DNA of 64,000 nt from Chitinophagales bacterium (GTDB lineage Bacteria; Bacteroidota; Bacteroidia; Chitinophagales; UBA10324). A program made the translations under genes and the position numbers. Under the pieces are notes generated by a model. It was given only the letters and a program-made list of their open reading frames with translations. It had not been told where the DNA came from and made no database searches. Where the stretch lies: NCBI GenBank assembly GCA_013816805.1, contig JACDDS010000001.1:1-64000 (forward strand), in the 5' to 3' direction. Positions 43,482-51,750 of this stretch are shown here, one piece after another (the first letter of the stretch is position 1; every line of letters begins with the position of its first letter).

Positions 43482-44652
43482 CGAAAAGCTGCGTGTAGCA
43501 ATGGTGGAACCGATCGGGGGTCACAGTGGAAATGACTTTTATGATTTTGGCTTGTGCAAAGCAGTGGCCGATCTTGGGACGGAAATGGTTTTTTATACAT
43601 GCGATGAAACGGATCTGGACACTAAATTTTCTTTCCCTTTTAAAACCGTAAAGCCTTTTAAAAAGATATACGGAAAGGATCCCAAGGTTATTCGTGGAGC
43701 ACGTTATGCCTTTGGTTCTTATATGGCTTCCAGGCATGCTTCAAGGTCCGGATTAAAAGTAGTTCACTTTCATGTTTATCATTTTGCAGGCAGAGAGTAC
43801 TTAAATTTCCTTTTGTTTAAGAGAAGAGGTTTTAAAATAGTAGCTACTATTCATGACATCGAAAGCTTTGATAAATTCGGACAGCAGATAGATCCGGCGA
43901 AATATGCAAAGTTTGAGCGGTTGATTGACCAGATTATCGTCCATTCTGATTACGCCCGCGATTCATTAAAAAAATACTTTCCTAATTTTAATCAGAATAG
44001 AATACATATTGTTCCTCACGGAGATTCCGATTTCCTGTACAACAGGCACATTGAAAAAGATACGGCCCGCCGTAAATTGAGTCTGCCCCCTGACAAAAAG
44101 CTCGTGCTGTTCTTCGGTCAGATAAAAAAAGTAAAAGGTTTGGATGTACTGTTAAAGGCACATGCAATTGTTCGGGATAGAATGCCCGATGTAAAGCTGG
44201 TGGTGGTAGGCAAACCCTGGAAGGTTGAACAGGATGAATTCGATCAGATTATTAAAGAAAAAAACCTGGCTGGTGATTGCATCTTAAATTACTCATACGT
44301 TCCTAATGAAATTATTCCTGATTATTTTGCAGCAGCTGATGTGGTCGCACTGCCTTACCGTGAAATATATTCCAGCGGTGTAATGATCCGGTCACTTGAT
44401 TATAGCTCTGCAATCGTTGCTTCTGATCTCGATACGTTTAAAAAGATTATTGTGGATGGCCAAAATGGAGTTCTGTTCCGAAATGAAGATGAAAAAGACC
44501 TCGCTGAAAAAATTATTTATTTATTAAGCAATGAAGAGAAGTTAAAAATAATGCGTGCTAATGCAAAGAAAACTGCAGAGGAAAAATTTGGCTGGAGAAT
44601 GATCGGTAACCGGGTGAATGAAATCTATAAACTCGCATTGAATGGCAAGTGA
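43471..44652 (+). CDS. Glycosyltransferase family 4
   Basis: A 393-residue GT-B retaining glycosyltransferase. N-terminal domain: LRVAMVEPIGGHSGNDFYDFGL with the Gly loop, and VVHFHVYHFAG. C-terminal donor domain: LVLFFGQIKKVKGLDVLLKAH at about 210-230 and DVVALPYREIYSSGVMIRSLDY at about 288-310, which carries the E-x7-E-like region of GT4, where the second Glu position appears replaced by Asp. Cytosolic, acting on the lipid-linked repeat. Donor unknown. It overlaps sulfotransferase 6 and the SDR gene by 11 bases on either side. Confidence 0.88.
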   Translation: MSNSEKLRVAMVEPIGGHSGNDFYDFGLCKAVADLGTEMVFYTCDETDLDTKFSFPFKTVKPFKKIYGKDPKVIRGARYAFGSYMASRHASRSGLKVVHFHVYHFAGREYLNFLLFKRRGFKIVATIHDIESFDKFGQQIDPAKYAKFERLIDQIIVHSDYARDSLKKYFPNFNQNRIHIVPHGDSDFLYNRHIEKDTARRKLSLPPDKKLVLFFGQIKKVKGLDVLLKAHAIVRDRMPDVKLVVVGKPWKVEQDEFDQIIKEKNLAGDCILNYSYVPNEIIPDYFAAADVVALPYREIYSSGVMIRSLDYSSAIVASDLDTFKKIIVDGQNGVLFRNEDEKDLAEKIIYLLSNEEKLKIMRANAKKTAEEKFGWRMIGNRVNEIYKLALNGK

Positions 44653-45613
44653 ATATATATTTATTACAGGAGCTGCCGGTATGGTAGGCTCGCACTTAAT
44701 TGACCATTACAGGAGATTTCTCCCGAAAAAACAAATCATCGGTACCTGGTTTTCTCCCACCATTGACGTAAAAGATATTAAAGGGATATGTAACTCCAGG
44801 ATACTGGATGTAACCCATACCTGCAAAGTATTCGAGCTGATTAATAAGTTTCGGCCCGATAAAATTTTTCACCTTGCTGCTCAAAGCCTTCCTACCGTTT
44901 CCTGGCAAAAACCTATTGAAACCATTGAAGCAAATATGAATGGTACGGTGAACGTTTTTGAAGCGGTAAAAAAAATTCGTCTTCATAATCCAGACTACGA
45001 TCCAATGGTTGTGGTAGCCTGTTCCAGTGCGGAGTACGGTGCATCACTTACGCCTGAAAATTCTCCGGTAAAAGAAGACACTCCTTTACTACCACTGCAC
45101 CCTTACGGGGTGAGTAAGGTGGGGCAGGACTTGCTTTCATTCCAATATTTTCAGAATTTTAAGATTCGCTGTATAAGAGTGCGCATCTTCAATACAACAG
45201 GCGCCCGCAAAACCAATGATGTTACTTCAGATTTTGTAAAACGTGCATTCGATATTTCTAATGGATCTGAGAATAGTTTCCGCGTTGGAAATCTGGAAAC
45301 GAGGCGCGCCATCACCGATGTGCGTGATCTGGTTAAAGCACTAGTACTTCTTTCTGAAAAAGGTAAAGCCGGTGAGGTATATAATGTGAGCGGTGAAAAA
45401 GTATACCAGGTTATAGAAATAATTCCGCTTATTGAAAAAGCAATCAATGTTAAACTAAATGTGGAGGTAGCACAAGATCTATTAAGGCCAAGTGATGAGC
45501 CTATTATCTACGGTGACAGCAGCAAATTAAAAAGAGACACCGGGTGGCAGCAGCAATATTCTTTAGAAGAGACAATAAGTGACATGCTGCGGTATTTGAA
45601 AGAGAAAGTTTGA
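44642..45613 (+). CDS. NAD-dependent SDR, GDP-mannose 4,6-dehydratase / reductase-like
   Basis: A 323-residue extended SDR. NAD motif ITGAAGMVGSHLIDHY (8-23), KIFHLAAQSLP near 74-84, CSSAEYG at 127-133 and the catalytic Tyr155/Lys159 in YGVSKVGQDLL. FNTTGARK and RRAITDVRDLVKAL resemble both Gmd (GDP-mannose 4,6-dehydratase) and Rmd (GDP-4-keto-6-deoxymannose reductase). Residues that separate them are not decisive by eye. It would add a GDP-linked deoxysugar to the donor set. Last gene of the continuous overlapping run; directly at its stop begins a pseudogene. Confidence 0.8.
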   Translation: MASEYIFITGAAGMVGSHLIDHYRRFLPKKQIIGTWFSPTIDVKDIKGICNSRILDVTHTCKVFELINKFRPDKIFHLAAQSLPTVSWQKPIETIEANMNGTVNVFEAVKKIRLHNPDYDPMVVVACSSAEYGASLTPENSPVKEDTPLLPLHPYGVSKVGQDLLSFQYFQNFKIRCIRVRIFNTTGARKTNDVTSDFVKRAFDISNGSENSFRVGNLETRRAITDVRDLVKALVLLSEKGKAGEVYNVSGEKVYQVIEIIPLIEKAINVKLNVEVAQDLLRPSDEPIIYGDSSKLKRDTGWQQQYSLEETISDMLRYLKEKV

Positions 45614-46283
45614 TAGAATATACAGTAACAGCTTCACCGACGCATACTACGACATATCAACTTTTTTCCATGAGAATTAATTTAAATGAGAATGGTTGCT
45701 GTGCTGTAGAATCTGAAAGAATAAATGTATTTGATCTTCCGCAAATTGATGGTCCTACTTCTGTCAATTCTGGAGCTACCGTAATGCTGTCTTTAGTGGA
45801 CGGGTCTAAATACCCTGTTTCCACTACTTATGTTTGGAAATTAGGGAATAATATAGTTCAGCAAAGCGCACTGAATACTTATCAATTTACCGCTGGTCCA
45901 AGCACAGTAGGCACGTATACCGTAAAAGTTACCTTACCATCAAATTGTAATGAAAGTGCAGAATTAAAAATCAAACTCAATAGTGCTCGATTAAATGATT
46001 CAGCGAACAATGCTTTTCTCGGGAATTTTTATCTTTATCCAAATCCTGCCATTAATGCTGTTGCATTATCATTCTCGGGCAATGAATGGAATCAATCTTC
46101 AGAAGCATTTCTTCAGCTGTGCGATCCAAATGGAGTAATAATCTTTACCGAAATGGTTACTGCTAGTACAGATAGAAATACCATTTTGCATTTCCTTCAA
46201 ACATTATATCTGGCTTATATCATGTACGAATTGTGAAAAATAATAAGACCATTTCCAAACCTCTTCTAATTTTCAAACCATGA
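45610..46283 (+). pseudogene. Truncated and frameshifted T9SS cargo gene
   Basis: The open frame from 45610 gives an N-terminally truncated secreted-type protein. It has a PKD/Ig-like region (GPTSVNSGATVMLSL ... STVGTYTVKVTLPSNC) and then the start of a T9SS sorting domain (NFYLYPNPAINAVALSF), but stops early at 46236. Shifting frame by one base near 46190-46196 restores the domain's end: FPSNIISGLYHVRIVKNNK, running to TGA 46281-46283, which overlaps the next gene's ATG. No signal peptide or upstream part exists, because the SDR gene ends here. So the gene is both 5'-truncated and frameshifted. Confidence 0.7.
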
Positions 46284-47590
46284 AAATCAAGTGCTCAATA
46301 TCCCTTGTGATACTGATGAATCTTTTTTACGCTCAAGTTATATTGGGTCAGGTTTGGAGACCTTTAGATCAGGGTCTTAATAATACGGTTTTTGCGATGT
46401 GTGTAGATTCTCAAAATAATCAATTATATGTAGGAGGTCATTTTACTAAGGCAGGAAGTATAAAAGTGCAAAACCTATCCATTTGGGATGGCAATACTTG
46501 GCTTAATGCTCCTGACATGCAAGACCAGGTAAATGCTCTTATTTATTTCAAAGGCCATATATATGTGGCTTTAGATAATGGTTGGGTTGGATATATCCAG
46601 GATAATGATTTTGTAATAGCCGGTACTTTTGACAATTATGTAAGCTGTTTTGCTCTTTATAAAGATACCTTATATGCTGGAGGGCACTTTACAACAGCTT
46701 ACGGTTTTTTTGGTGAGGATGACAGGGAGGTAAATCACATTGCAAGGTTTGATAGTATTGGAAGATGGGTTTCATTGGGGAAAGGCGTTACGGGTCCAAT
46801 AGATCCGGAGGTAGAAGCTATGCATGAGTATAATGGTGATTTAGTTGCGGGCGGATTCTTTAATATGGCCGGAGATAGTGCTGTAAAAAATATCGCACGC
46901 TGGGATGGAACGAATTGGCGTCCCATGAAGAAAGGCTTATATGATCCAGATAATGAGTACTCAGCTTACGTTGATGCGATGGATACCTTTCAAGGCAAAT
47001 TAGTCGTAGGTGGTGAATTTCACCAGGCTGGTTCAATTCCATGCCATAGTCTTGCCACTTGGTCAGGCGAGTCATGGGATACATTAGAATATGTTGTAAC
47101 AAATTCGGTAAGGACAATTTATAGTTCATTCGGTAATTTATATGTTTCAGGAATTATTGATGATGGGCTATCCGCGTGGAATGGCGTTAACTGGTACCAG
47201 CTGAACTGGGGTGGCGCGGGAGATATTTTTTCATTCAGAACTTTCCAAGGCCATATATACGCAGGAGGCGGATTTTATCAATTAAAAGATAGTTTAAATG
47301 AAATAGCATATCTTGACTATGCGACTTCTGCTGGTTCCATTGTGTCTGATGAATCGTTTTTACTCTTTCCTAATCCTGTAAGCGGTAAACTCATCATTAA
47401 TTATAACATTAGTCAGCCCGCTCAGCTTTTACTTAGTGATCCATATGGAAGAACTCTCAAATCATTTACGATATCTCCAGCCTCTAAAAACGAAGTCATT
47501 GATGTACATAATCTTGCCAGTGGAATGTATTTAGTTGCTCTGCAGTCGGCAGGAAAGCGAATCAGTCAAAGGGTAATGGTGGTACGATAG
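46280..47590 (+). CDS. T9SS-secreted beta-propeller protein
   Basis: A 436-residue secreted protein. Signal peptide ends near residue 24 (VILGQ). Seven or so repeats of a propeller-like unit follow, for example LYVGGHFTKAGSIKVQNLSIWDGNTW, LVAGGFFNMAGDSAVKNIARWDGTNW and LVVGGEFHQAGSIPCHSLATWSGESW, each about 45-60 residues. The C-terminal 75 residues are a T9SS type A domain (FLLFPNPVSGKLIINYN ... LASGMYLVALQS). It follows the broken T9SS gene with an ATGA overlap, so they were once an operon. Function unknown; possibly adhesion or a surface scaffold. Confidence 0.82.
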   Translation: MKIKCSISLVILMNLFYAQVILGQVWRPLDQGLNNTVFAMCVDSQNNQLYVGGHFTKAGSIKVQNLSIWDGNTWLNAPDMQDQVNALIYFKGHIYVALDNGWVGYIQDNDFVIAGTFDNYVSCFALYKDTLYAGGHFTTAYGFFGEDDREVNHIARFDSIGRWVSLGKGVTGPIDPEVEAMHEYNGDLVAGGFFNMAGDSAVKNIARWDGTNWRPMKKGLYDPDNEYSAYVDAMDTFQGKLVVGGEFHQAGSIPCHSLATWSGESWDTLEYVVTNSVRTIYSSFGNLYVSGIIDDGLSAWNGVNWYQLNWGGAGDIFSFRTFQGHIYAGGGFYQLKDSLNEIAYLDYATSAGSIVSDESFLLFPNPVSGKLIINYNISQPAQLLLSDPYGRTLKSFTISPASKNEVIDVHNLASGMYLVALQSAGKRISQRVMVVR

Positions 47591-48123
47591 TAATATAGCA
47601 TGGTGGATTAAGTAAGTTATCTAAGATATATTTGAAAGAGAAAAGTTTATAGATTCGCGTTCTTCGATGAACGGATTGATAACCATTGTTTTCTTGGTGA
47701 TTGCAAAAGTCTTTATGACTCTCGCATGGTATGGTCATTTAAAAGCTTTAAGAGTATAACTGGTTTGCTGCATTACCACTGATTATAGTTATTCTTATAA
47801 GCTGGGGCATTGCATTTATTGAATATTGTTTCCAGGTGCCGGCAAACAGAATGGGCTTTAAAGAGAATGGAGGTCCTTTTACTTTGATGCAGTTAAAAGT
47901 TATTCAGGAAGTAATAACCCTTGTGGTCTTTACGATATTTACTCTTATTTTTTTAAAAATGAAACATTAAAATGGAATCATCTTGTGGGTTTTGGATTCC
48001 TTATTTTATCAGTATATTTTATTTTCAGGAAATAATTTAAGCACGAGTTTTTAAACTTCTACAATAATCACTTCCGAAATCTTTTTATCTTAATAGAATT
48101 ATTAACCGGTAACCAGCAGCACA
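47591..48123. other. Spacer holding the broken DUF486 gene
   Basis: No intact gene lies in this 533-base stretch. Bases 47667-48035 contain a DUF486 coding sequence disrupted by two frameshifts (separate entry). The flanking 76 and 88 bases show nothing I can identify; no good TAnnTTTG element precedes the CBS gene at 48124. Confidence 0.6.
47667..48035 (+). pseudogene. DUF486 (DMT-like small membrane protein) gene with two frameshifts
   Basis: Three consecutive frames together encode a full-length DUF486 protein of about 120 residues. Piece 1 from ATG 47667 reads MNGLITIVFLVIAKVFMTLA then WYGHLKAL. After a one-base shift around 47745-47755, piece 2 reads WFAALPLIIVILISWGIAF, IEYCFQVPANRMGFKENGG and LMQLKVIQEVITLVVFTIF. 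After another shift in the T/A run at about 47950-47960, piece 3 reads LKWNHLVGFGFLILSVYFIF to TAA 48033-48035. The QVPANRMG and LKxxQEVITL motifs identify the family. Four membrane segments are expected. Either a true pseudogene or homopolymer sequencing errors. Confidence 0.8.
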
Positions 48124-48552
48124 ATGAAAGTAAATGATATTTTAAGGCGAAAGGGAAATTCTGTATATTCCATTACTCCCGGCACATCAGTTTACGATGC
48201 ATTGAAACTGATGGCGGAAAAAAACCTGGGTGGATTATTAGTGATGGAAAGTGAGCAGCTGGTAGGCATCTTTACAGAACGGGATTATGCCAGAAAAATA
48301 ATTCTGCTTGGCAGAGCTTCGAAGGACACGCTGATCCGTGACGTGATGACTGCCGAAGTGCGTACCATTACAAAGGATACGGAGATCGGTGAATGCATGC
48401 AGCTCATGACTAACAAAACCATTCGCCATTTGCCGGTTATGGAAGATGGAAAAGTTACGGGCATCATTTCCATTGGCGATGTGGTAAAGTTTATAATAGA
48501 AGAGCAGCAGGGAATTATTGAACATCTGCAGAGCTACATTGCAGGAACATGA
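48124..48552 (+). CDS. CBS-domain pair protein
   Basis: A 142-residue cytosolic protein made of two CBS motifs (residues about 8-58 and 72-128), which bind adenine nucleotides and usually regulate a partner. VYDALKLMAEKNLGGLLVMESEQLVGIFTERDYARKI is the first, and IGECMQLMTNKTIRHLPVMEDGKVTGIISIGDVVKFII the second, both in typical form. No catalytic domain is attached. Stand-alone CBS pairs of this size are widespread and mostly uncharacterised. It lies 139 bases before the seventh sulfotransferase on the same strand, but that gene has its own promoter. Confidence 0.9.
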   Translation: MKVNDILRRKGNSVYSITPGTSVYDALKLMAEKNLGGLLVMESEQLVGIFTERDYARKIILLGRASKDTLIRDVMTAEVRTITKDTEIGECMQLMTNKTIRHLPVMEDGKVTGIISIGDVVKFIIEEQQGIIEHLQSYIAGT

Positions 48553-48611
48553 CCTTGCACTTTCAGCTAATTTAATATCATAATAGGTTTCCTCCATACA
48601 AGAAAACTGTG

Positions 48612-48645
48612 CTTGTAGACCATAGCGGATTTTAGTAACTACAAG
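48612..48645. promoter_or_regulatory. Dyad overlapping the -33 region of sulfotransferase 7
   Basis: CTTGTAG (48612-48618) and CTACAAG (48639-48645) are perfect inverted 7-mers separated by 20 bases, just upstream of the -7 element at 48657. The spacing between half-site centres, 27 bases, is compatible with a DNA-binding dimer on one face or an RNA hairpin. Only one occurrence is seen. Confidence 0.3.
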
Positions 48646-48656
48646 ATCAATATTTC

Positions 48657-48664
48657 TACATTTG
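48657..48664 (+). promoter_or_regulatory. -7 element of sulfotransferase 7
   Basis: TACATTTG is a perfect TAnnTTTG match 26 bases before ATG 48691. Confidence 0.6.
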
Positions 48665-48690
48665 CCACCTTTTAATTTATAGAACTGGTA

Positions 48691-49692
48691 ATGGCGTTCA
48701 TTTTTGTAGTTGGAAACAGCCGAAGCGGCACCACTATGATGGGTCGCATCCTGAACAACCATTCAAGGATCCATACATTTCCCGAGCTCCATTTCTTCGA
48801 ACAATTATGGTCAGGTAAAGACAAGGATAAAATACTGTCTGCAGATCAGGCAGTAAAGCTTGCAACTACATTGCTCAATATTTCTGATAAAGGATATTTT
48901 GCAGTGCGGGAACCAGCAAAATACAGCGTTGAAGCCCAGCAGCTGACCAATAATCTCCAAGATGAAAAACTTACAGCTGCAAAAGTTTTTGCATCGGTTA
49001 TAGTACATGAGGCAAGGAAGAACCATAAAGAATTTCCATGCGATCAAACACCTCAGAATGTCTTTTACATTCCGGAGATTTTAAATGCATTTCCTGATTC
49101 GCGAATCATTAATATGGTTCGCGATCCGCGCGATGTGCTGTTATCTCAAAAAAGAAAATGGAAAAGAAGGTTCCTCGGCGGCAAGCATGCTACCTGGTAT
49201 GAAACCATCCGCGCCTGGACAAATTATCATCCTATTACTATCAGCAAGCTCTGGAATTCGGCAGTAAAGTCTGGTGATAGTACTAAAGATGAACGCTTAT
49301 TAACGGTTCGTTTTGAGAACCTTTTAAAGAATTCCGATAACACTATTGAGCAGGTTTGCGAGTTTATTGGAATCGATTTTTCTATTGCGCTTAAGGAAGT
49401 GCCGCAAATAGGATCTTCAAGCGGAATGGATAAAAAGGATGTGAAAGGAATAAACTCATCCCGGGCGCAGAGCTGGTTAAAAGGAGGACTGAATAAGACT
49501 GAGATCTGGTTTTGTCAGCGACTATGTAAGGAACATATGCAGCAATACGGATATCGGGCAGAGAGTATTGTGGCGAATCCTTTCTTCGTAGTTGGTTATT
49601 ATCTCCTTTTTCCTGTTAAGCTGGGATTCGCTTTTTTACTGAATCTGCACCGTATGAAAAATATTGCCGAAACAATCCGGAAGCGCTTGTGA
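48691..49692 (+). CDS. Sulfotransferase family protein 7 (divergent subfamily)
   Basis: A 333-residue sulfotransferase of a different subgroup from the six upstream. The PAPS loop comes right at the N terminus, FVVGNSRSGTTMMGRIL (5-21), followed by HTFPELHFFEQLW; the 3'-phosphate site is MVRDPRDVLLSQKRKW (142-157; Arg144, Ser152), with RDP instead of RNP. The C terminus has an amphipathic or membrane-contacting stretch (FFVVGYYLLFPVKLGFAFLLNL, about 297-318). SRSGTT/RDPRD forms act on varied sugars and lipids; the membrane-like tail hints at a membrane-bound acceptor. It is outside the polysaccharide operon, 3 kb away. Confidence 0.88.
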   Translation: MAFIFVVGNSRSGTTMMGRILNNHSRIHTFPELHFFEQLWSGKDKDKILSADQAVKLATTLLNISDKGYFAVREPAKYSVEAQQLTNNLQDEKLTAAKVFASVIVHEARKNHKEFPCDQTPQNVFYIPEILNAFPDSRIINMVRDPRDVLLSQKRKWKRRFLGGKHATWYETIRAWTNYHPITISKLWNSAVKSGDSTKDERLLTVRFENLLKNSDNTIEQVCEFIGIDFSIALKEVPQIGSSSGMDKKDVKGINSSRAQSWLKGGLNKTEIWFCQRLCKEHMQQYGYRAESIVANPFFVVGYYLLFPVKLGFAFLLNLHRMKNIAETIRKRL

Positions 49693-49694
49693 AG

Positions 49695-49922
49695 TCAAAG
49701 ACCCTCTTCTATAAAGTGCGGTCCCATCACTTCAATCAGGAATATAAGGATGAAAACCATTCCTGATAAAAATAATCCTAGTGCAAAGGCAATGCGATCC
49801 GCCTTGATTCCCATAAAACGGAAATGCTTATCATTCACTTTATTTTTTCCGTAAAAAGTAACAATACCTGTTATAACTAATACAAGCCCTGAGACAAGAA
49901 TAAAAATGGTGTAAGCTTTCAT
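49695..49922 (-). CDS. Small two-helix membrane protein of unknown function
   Basis: A 75-residue protein with two clear membrane segments (residues 5-23, IFILVSGLVLVITGIVTFY, and 45-66, IAFALGLFLSGMVFILIFLI) joined by a charged loop KNKVNDKHFRFMGIKADR. It is convergent with sulfotransferase 7, 2 bases between stops, and divergent from rpsJ. A possible -7 element TTACTTTG sits on the minus strand at 49979-49972, about 50 bases before the ATG. No family recognised. Confidence 0.65.
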   Translation of the reverse strand: MKAYTIFILVSGLVLVITGIVTFYGKNKVNDKHFRFMGIKADRIAFALGLFLSGMVFILIFLIEVMGPHFIEEGL

Positions 49923-50082
49923 AGGTTATCACAATGGGATTTATAACATAAGATCACCCTTTGATCAAATGCAAAGTAATTTTATAACGTTAAAATAATG
50001 TTATATAAAGGTGTATTTGTTTTTGAATAGCCATATTCTTAGAGTATAATAGACCCATTGCCGGAAAAATATTCCTGCTCTA

Positions 50083-50113
50083 TTGGATAAACAGAAACCT
50101 TATTATACCTTTG
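50083..50113 (+). promoter_or_regulatory. Promoter of the S10 ribosomal protein cluster
   Basis: TTG at 50083-50085 and TACCTTTG at 50106-50113, separated by 20 bases, give an ideal Bacteroidota promoter, 29 bases before the rpsJ ATG at 50143. The in-frame TTG at 50083 is thus the -33 box and not a start codon. Confidence 0.7.
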
Positions 50114-50142
50114 CCATCCCTTTTTTAAAGCTCATTGAAATA

Positions 50143-50448
50143 ATGGCACAGAGAATTAGAATTAAATTGCTTTCGTATGACCACTCACTGGTAGATAAGA
50201 GCTGTGAGAAAATTGTAAAAACTGTGCGAAGTACCGGTGCGGTAGTGGCAGGACCAATTCCCTTACCCACTGAAACAAAAGTATTTACTGTTTTGCGCTC
50301 GCCGCACGTTAATAAAAAAGCAAGGGAACAATTTAAACTCTGTACCTACAAGCGGTTGCTTGACATTTACACCTCATCATCCAAAACGGTGGATGCGCTA
50401 AGCAAATTAGAACTGCCCAGTGGTGTTGAAATAAACATTAAAGGATAA
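50143..50448 (+). CDS. rpsJ: 30S ribosomal protein S10
   Basis: A 101-residue S10, which binds 16S rRNA in the head of the 30S subunit and also serves in antitermination complexes. [20 protein letters not shown] and the [17 protein letters not shown] loop are diagnostic. ATG 50143 chosen because the promoter lies inside the longer frame. First gene of a continuous ribosomal block; rpsL, rpsG and fusA, which precede rpsJ in many Bacteroidota, are absent from the upstream 2 kb. Confidence 0.98.
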   Translation: MAQRIRIKLLSYDHSLVDKSCEKIVKTVRSTGAVVAGPIPLPTETKVFTVLRSPHVNKKAREQFKLCTYKRLLDIYTSSSKTVDALSKLELPSGVEINIKG

Positions 50449-50469
50449 CAATTAAATATCGACACCATA

Positions 50470-51087
50470 ATGAAAGGTATTATAGGGAAAAAAGTAGGCA
50501 TGACCAGCTACTTCGATGAAGGTGGCAAAAGCATTTCATGCACCCTTATTGAAGCGGGTCCTTGTGTAGTTACTCAGGTTAAGACTAATGATAGCGACGG
50601 TTATAATGCCGTTCAACTGGGTTACGATACTAAAAAGGACAAAAACACTACTAAGCCGCTGAAAAGCCATTTTGCCAAAGCAGGCAGTCCTGCCAAAAAG
50701 AAGGTTATTGAGATGCGGGATTTTGAGATCCAAAAAAGTCCTGGCGATACTGTAACAGTGGAAATTTTTGAGCAAGGAGAAAAAGTCAATATTACGGGAA
50801 CTTCCAAGGGGAAAGGATTTCAGGGTGTAGTAAAGCGTCATGGATTTCATGGTGTTGGAGGTAGTTCTCATGGCCAGCATGACCGCAACAGGGCACCTGG
50901 TTCATTAGGTGGATCCTCATATCCTGCACGGGTTTTTAAAGGATTGCGGATGGCGGGAAGAGATGGCGGCAAAACGATTAAGATTCGCAATGTTTCGGTA
51001 TTAAAAATCTTGCCGGATCAGAACCTTATCGTGGTGAACGGATGTGTTCCGGGACCGAAAGGTTCTTATGTTATCATTAAGAAATAA
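50470..51087 (+). CDS. rplC: 50S ribosomal protein L3
   Basis: A 205-residue L3, an early-assembling protein near the peptidyl transferase centre. [17 protein letters not shown] at the start and the signature [12 protein letters not shown] late in the chain are typical; the central [21 protein letters not shown]-like loop is the extension reaching the catalytic centre. Its Gln in HGQHDR is the residue methylated by PrmB in proteobacteria. 21 bases after rpsJ. Confidence 0.98.
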   Translation: MKGIIGKKVGMTSYFDEGGKSISCTLIEAGPCVVTQVKTNDSDGYNAVQLGYDTKKDKNTTKPLKSHFAKAGSPAKKKVIEMRDFEIQKSPGDTVTVEIFEQGEKVNITGTSKGKGFQGVVKRHGFHGVGGSSHGQHDRNRAPGSLGGSSYPARVFKGLRMAGRDGGKTIKIRNVSVLKILPDQNLIVVNGCVPGPKGSYVIIKK

Positions 51088-51110
51088 CCGATTCTTTAAA
51101 GTATAAGAGC

Positions 51111-51743
51111 ATGAAAGTGGAAGTACTCAAAATGGATGGAAACAAGGCAGGCAGAAGCATCGATTTGCCAGATACTCATTTTGGTATTGAGCCTAACGAT
51201 CATGCCATCTATTTAGCCGTAAAGCAGTTTCTTGCAAACCAGCGCCAGGGAACCCATAAGGCAAAAGAGAAATCTGAAGTATCCGGGTCTACCCGCAAGC
51301 TGCATAAGCAAAAGGGTACTGGCGGGGCAAGAAAGGGCAGCATAAAAAATCCTCTTTACACAGGTGGTGGAAGAATCTTTGGTCCCCGACCGAGGGATTA
51401 CAGTTTTAAGTTGAATAAAAAAGTAAAGGATCTTGCTAAAAAATCTGCACTCAGTTATAAAGCTAAGGATAACGGAATTGCAGTAATAGAAGATTTTCAA
51501 CTGCAGGACCATAAAACAAAAGAGTATTTCCGCATTCTTAAAAATTTAGGAGTGGCGGAAAAGAAAATTATTCTGGTGATCGGTGAGGCCAGTAATAATT
51601 TGAAGCTAGCAAGCCGCAACCTGTCAAAATGTAAAATTTCAACGGTAAAAGATTTGAATACCTATGAGATTTTAAATGCTGGTACATTGCTATTTGTCGA
51701 AAGCAGTTTGAAACAATTTGAATCGACTAACGAAGTAAATTGA
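51111..51743 (+). CDS. rplD: 50S ribosomal protein L4
   Basis: A 210-residue L4 (uL4), which binds 23S rRNA and lines the exit tunnel. The tunnel loop KLHKQKGTGGARKGSIKNPLYTGGGRIFGPRPRDY is intact. In Escherichia coli L4 represses its own operon; whether this happens here cannot be told, because no S10-type leader is seen. 23 bases after rplC. Confidence 0.98.
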   Translation: MKVEVLKMDGNKAGRSIDLPDTHFGIEPNDHAIYLAVKQFLANQRQGTHKAKEKSEVSGSTRKLHKQKGTGGARKGSIKNPLYTGGGRIFGPRPRDYSFKLNKKVKDLAKKSALSYKAKDNGIAVIEDFQLQDHKTKEYFRILKNLGVAEKKIILVIGEASNNLKLASRNLSKCKISTVKDLNTYEILNAGTLLFVESSLKQFESTNEVN

Positions 51744-51750
51744 AACAACC

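Noticed and set aside
48238-48762. A 174-residue open frame on the minus strand across the CBS and sulfotransferase 7 starts
   Set aside because: It covers most of the well-supported CBS gene in antisense plus the promoter of the next gene, and its translation has no recognisable fold or family.
50083-50142. Upstream extension of rpsJ by 20 residues
   Set aside because: Its TTG start is the -33 box of an ideal promoter whose -7 box also lies inside; S10 starts with MAQRIRIK at 50143.
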